From Bryobacteraceae bacterium (lineage in GTDB: Bacteria; Acidobacteriota; Terriglobia; Bryobacterales; Bryobacteraceae): a stretch of DNA of 8,716 nt. The stretch is taken from positions 1 through 8,716 of the forward strand of contig CANGVB010000113.1 in the NCBI GenBank assembly GCA_947456995.1, in the 5' to 3' direction. The notes beneath the pieces are model-generated. The model did no database searches. It worked only from the letters and a program-made list of their open reading frames with translations, and was not told the origin of the DNA. Positions 6,289-8,716 of this stretch are shown here, piece after piece. The position numbers and the translations under genes are program-made. The first letter of the stretch is position 1. Each line of letters starts with the position of its first letter.

Positions 6289-7875
6289 ATGAAGATTCTT
6301 GTTGCCGAACCCATTGCTCAAGCTGGCTTTGACCTGCTAGCCGCTGTACCCGGATGGACTGTAATCCAGGCCGACCCGAAGACTTATCAGGAACACCTCT
6401 CCGATTGCGACGCACTTCTGGTGCGATCCGCCGTCAAGGTGAACGCCGAGCTGATCAAGAAGGCGCCCAAGCTGCGTGTCGTTGGACGCGCAGGTGTCGG
6501 CGTCGATAACGTCGATCTGCAGGCAGCTACCAACGGTGGCATCCTCGTGATGAACACCCCTGGCGGCAACGCAATTTCCGTTGCCGAACATACGGTGGGC
6601 CTCATGCTCGCGATGGCGCGTTCCATTCCGAACGCCAGCCAGTCCACCAAGGCCGGCAAATGGGAAAAGCGCAAATTCATCGGCACCGAACTCCGTGGCA
6701 AGACGCTCGGTGTTGCAGGTCTGGGCTCCATCGGCCGTGAAGTCGTATTGCGTGCACGTAATTTCGGAATGCGGATTATCGCTGCCGACCCCTACGTAAG
6801 CACCCAGCAGGCAGAAGATCTGAGCGTTACGCTTGTTGACCTGAACACTCTGTTTGCCCAGAGCGACTACATCACCCTGCACGTGGCGCTGACGCCTGAG
6901 ACGACGAAGATGGTGAATAGCGAAACCATCGCCAAAATGAAGGACGGGGCGCGCATTGTCAATTGCGCCCGTGGCGAGTTGATCGATCTTGATGATCTCT
7001 TGAAGGGCCTGGATTCGGGCAAGCTGGGTGGGGCCGCACTCGACGTCTTCGACCCCGAGCCCTTGCCTTCGGATCACCCGTTGTTGAAGCAGGAGAACCT
7101 GATTGCGACTCCCCACATCGGCGGGTCTACTGAAGAGGCCCAGGAAATTGTCGGCATCCGCATCGCCGAACAAGTAGCTGAATACCTGCAAAACGGCGTC
7201 GCAATCAATGCCGTAAATATGCCGGCGCTTTCGCCCGAGCAATACCGCGCTCTAGGCCCGTACATTTCGCTGGCCGAGCGTCTCGGTACCTTCGCATCTT
7301 TCATCAGTGATTCCAACCCCGTCATGGTGCGCTTTACCTACCATGGCCGAGTGGCAGAACTGAATACGACGCTAGTACGCAACGCCGGCCTGAGTGGCGT
7401 GCTGCAGCGCTCACTCGCAAGCAAGGCGAACCTGATCAACGCCATGCAGATTGCCGGCGATCGTGGTTTGAACATCACCGAGAACCATCTGCTGCGTTCC
7501 GGCCACAGCGACTCCATTCGTATCGAAGTAGAAACCTCAGCCGGCAAGACCAGCGTTGAGGGCGCCATGATTCTCGATAAGCCTCGCTTGCTCAATGTGG
7601 ACGGGATCTACTGCGAAGCACCGCTCGACGGCTATCTGCTTTATCTAAAAAATCTCGACGTGCCCGGAGTCATCGGATACATAGGGACGGTGATGGGCAA
7701 GAATGGCATCAACATTGCCAATTTCTCGCTTGGCCGGGAAGAGTCCGCAACGCAAGAGGGTGGCCACGCAAGAGCGACGGCAATCATCTCGTGCGACGCA
7801 GCGGTTCCAGAGCACGTGCTTGCACAGTTGCTCGAGAACCCAAATATCCGCCAGGCACGCAACATCGAATTCTAG
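6289..7875 (+). CDS. serA: D-3-phosphoglycerate dehydrogenase, long form with ACT domain
   Basis: A 528-residue NAD-dependent enzyme oxidising 3-phosphoglycerate to 3-phosphohydroxypyruvate, the first step of serine synthesis. The substrate-binding domain spans about 1-100 and 285-310, with LLVRSAVKV and VGRAGVGVDNVD. The nucleotide-binding domain (about 100-285) has the Rossmann loop GVAGLGSIGR (141-150) and Asp167 in AADPYV. The catalytic residues are Arg228 (CARGE), Glu257 (DPEP) and His276 (TPHIGGST). After about residue 315 comes an intervening (ASB) domain, then a C-terminal ACT domain (about 448-528) with DVPGVIGYIGTVMGKNGINIA, expected to sense serine. Total length and domain order match the M. 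tuberculosis-type long form rather than the roughly 410-residue E. coli form. One local difference is CARGE where many homologues have CARGG. It lies 6 nt after the aminotransferase gene without a clear Shine-Dalgarno, which suggests coupled translation. Confidence 0.96.
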   Translation: MKILVAEPIAQAGFDLLAAVPGWTVIQADPKTYQEHLSDCDALLVRSAVKVNAELIKKAPKLRVVGRAGVGVDNVDLQAATNGGILVMNTPGGNAISVAEHTVGLMLAMARSIPNASQSTKAGKWEKRKFIGTELRGKTLGVAGLGSIGREVVLRARNFGMRIIAADPYVSTQQAEDLSVTLVDLNTLFAQSDYITLHVALTPETTKMVNSETIAKMKDGARIVNCARGELIDLDDLLKGLDSGKLGGAALDVFDPEPLPSDHPLLKQENLIATPHIGGSTEEAQEIVGIRIAEQVAEYLQNGVAINAVNMPALSPEQYRALGPYISLAERLGTFASFISDSNPVMVRFTYHGRVAELNTTLVRNAGLSGVLQRSLASKANLINAMQIAGDRGLNITENHLLRSGHSDSIRIEVETSAGKTSVEGAMILDKPRLLNVDGIYCEAPLDGYLLYLKNLDVPGVIGYIGTVMGKNGINIANFSLGREESATQEGGHARATAIISCDAAVPEHVLAQLLENPNIRQARNIEF

Positions 7876-7908
7876 CCTCACGCTGTCCCCGGGAGTAGTA
7901 GCTCGGGT

Positions 7909-8067
7909 ATGCAGGGCGTCAAAAAACAAAACCTACCAACCAAGATCTGTCTCGTTTGCCAGCGTCCATTTGTGTGGCGCAAAAAGTGGGAACGAGACTG
8001 GGACCACGTGCTTTATTGCAGCGACCGTTGTCGCGGCAATAAGGCGACAGCCAAGGGGCAGGCGTGA
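7909..8067 (+). CDS. DUF2256 family small four-cysteine protein (52 aa)
   Basis: A 52-residue basic protein beginning [10 protein letters not shown] and containing [10 protein letters not shown], with CxxC at Cys14/Cys17, then [19 protein letters not shown], with CxxxC at Cys37/Cys41. The four cysteines look like a small zinc-ribbon or other metal site. The KICxxCxRPFxWRKKW...V.YCSDRCR pattern is what I know as DUF2256, a short family of unknown function often encoded beside cryptochrome/photolyase genes. Here its TGA overlaps the ATG of the photolyase-like gene by one base (TGATG), and the Shine-Dalgarno for that gene lies inside it, so the two are translationally coupled. It begins 33 nt after serA with no evident terminator between, so some transcription from serA may reach it. 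Its own ribosome-binding site is weak (GGGAG at 7891, 13 nt away). The role is unknown; a helper to the flavoprotein is inference. Confidence 0.88.
   Translation: MQGVKKQNLPTKICLVCQRPFVWRKKWERDWDHVLYCSDRCRGNKATAKGQA
8053..8058 (+). promoter_or_regulatory. Shine-Dalgarno of the photolyase-like gene
   Basis: AAGGGG lies 8 nt before the ATG at 8067, inside the DUF2256 gene. It supports 8067 as the start and hence the lack of an N-terminal antenna domain in the downstream protein. Confidence 0.65.
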
Positions 8068-8716
8068 TGGAGCGCAGTTTTGCCAGCCGTCAGGAATTGG
8101 CAGAATATCTGGCGCAGGAATTCCCCGCCGCCGCCGCGCGCGATGCCCAGATCAGCCCAATGCCAGGAGGCCGCGAAGCGGCTGAAGCCGCCCTTGCTGC
8201 CATCCAACCAGACCGCTACGGGTTTGACCGCAACTACCTCGATGGCCACGTCTCGCGCTTGTCGCCCTACATCCGGCACGGAATTCTTACCCTCGCACAA
8301 GCCAAAGAACTCGCCTTCTCCAGGGTAAAGGACAGACTGCACGCAGCGAAGTTTGTGACCGAACTCGCCTGGCGCGACTATTGGCAGCGCCTCTACGCAG
8401 CAATGGGCAAAGGCGTTTGGGAAGATCGTGAAGAACTCAAGACCGGCCTTCCTCCCGGGGCCTACGCATCGCAATTGCCAGCCGATATCGCAACCGGTGA
8501 AACCGGCCTCGCCTGCATCGATTCCTTCGTACGCGAACTCAGATCCACTGGTTACCTTCACAACCATGCCCGCATGTGGTTTGCCGCCTACGTTGTCCAT
8601 TTCAGGCGTGTACGCTGGCAAGCTGGAGCAGCATTCTTTCTCTCGCATTTGCTCGATGGAGATCCGGCCTCGAACAACCTCTCCTGGCAGTGGGTAGCAA
8701 GTACCTTCTCACACAA
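8067..8716 (+). CDS. Photolyase/cryptochrome FAD-binding domain protein lacking the N-terminal antenna domain (3' end outside window)
   Basis: 216 residues are visible; the frame is open to the end. The product aligns by eye to the C-terminal FAD-binding domain of DNA photolyases. It shows GGREAAEAAL (34-43, normally the FPGG..AA start of this domain), HVSRLSPYIRHGIL (61-74), ELAWRDYWQRL (99-109), TGYLHNHARMW (161-171), then HLLDGDPASNN followed by LSWQWVAS (194-212). By comparison with E. coli PhrB, Asn166 matches N341, Met170 M345, Asn203 N378 near the flavin N5, Trp207 W382 and Trp184 W359 of the electron-transfer chain. Ordinary photolyases have about 200 residues of alpha/beta antenna domain before this point; here only about 33 residues precede it. 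A light-driven repair enzyme of the short photolyase-like type is likely; a photoreceptor role is possible. It is translationally coupled to the DUF2256 gene. Confidence 0.88.
   Translation, partial: MERSFASRQELAEYLAQEFPAAAARDAQISPMPGGREAAEAALAAIQPDRYGFDRNYLDGHVSRLSPYIRHGILTLAQAKELAFSRVKDRLHAAKFVTELAWRDYWQRLYAAMGKGVWEDREELKTGLPPGAYASQLPADIATGETGLACIDSFVRELRSTGYLHNHARMWFAAYVVHFRRVRWQAGAAFFLSHLLDGDPASNNLSWQWVASTFSH

Noticed and set aside
6337..7242. 301-aa open frame antisense to serA
   Set aside because: It lies wholly within the securely identified serA gene. Its translation is rich in His, Gln and Arg with no recognisable domain, and it is explained by codon bias of the sense gene.
7888..7907. 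CCCG...CGGG hairpin after serA considered as terminator
   Set aside because: The stem is only 4 bp with a long loop and no T-run follows.
8013..8648. 211-aa open frame antisense to the DUF2256/photolyase region
   Set aside because: The plus-strand frames carry clear family motifs with coupled starts. The antisense translation shows none.

Overview
The window looks like a piece of a bacterial chromosome of moderately high GC content with densely packed genes. The mix of genes (a MacB/FtsX-type exporter, a class V aminotransferase next to a long-form SerA, a VapB-like ribbon-helix-helix protein, and a DUF2256/photolyase pair) reminds me of Acidobacteriota of the Solibacter/Bryobacter kind. That is an inference from gene content and protein flavour, not a demonstrated assignment.

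Layout. Bases 1-3770 hold a plus-strand operon for a tripartite ABC exporter: the C-terminal end of one FtsX-type permease, a complete second MacB-like permease, a HlyD-type membrane-fusion protein and a LolD/MacB-type ATPase. The genes are joined by gaps of 0-6 nt or a 4-nt ATGA overlap. A small conserved-looking protein of unknown function (3798-4151) follows in the same direction with a TTG start and a strong Shine-Dalgarno. A solitary ribbon-helix-helix antitoxin-like gene (4261-4524) comes next, with its own possible promoter and operator and no toxin partner. It converges on a minus-strand YqeY-like gene (4592-5038). A 59-nt divergent spacer then leads into a plus-strand serine-biosynthesis-like pair: a class V PLP aminotransferase (5098-6282) and D-3-phosphoglycerate dehydrogenase SerA (6289-7875). 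Directly downstream is a 52-aa four-cysteine DUF2256 protein (7909-8067). Its stop codon overlaps the start of a photolyase/cryptochrome-type FAD-binding domain protein (8067 to the window end, incomplete).

How the genes work together. The exporter genes should build one inner-membrane pump in which two different permeases pair, powered by the separate ATPase and linked by the fusion protein to an outer-membrane channel that is not in this window. The aminotransferase and SerA would catalyse consecutive steps from 3-phosphoglycerate to phosphoserine if the aminotransferase stands in for SerC. The most unusual part is the right end. The photolyase-like protein starts almost directly at the FAD-binding domain, so the N-terminal antenna domain is absent, and it is translationally coupled to a tiny putative metal-binding protein. 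There are no rRNA or tRNA genes, insertion sequences or CRISPR arrays that I can see, and no gene-free stretch longer than about 110 bases.
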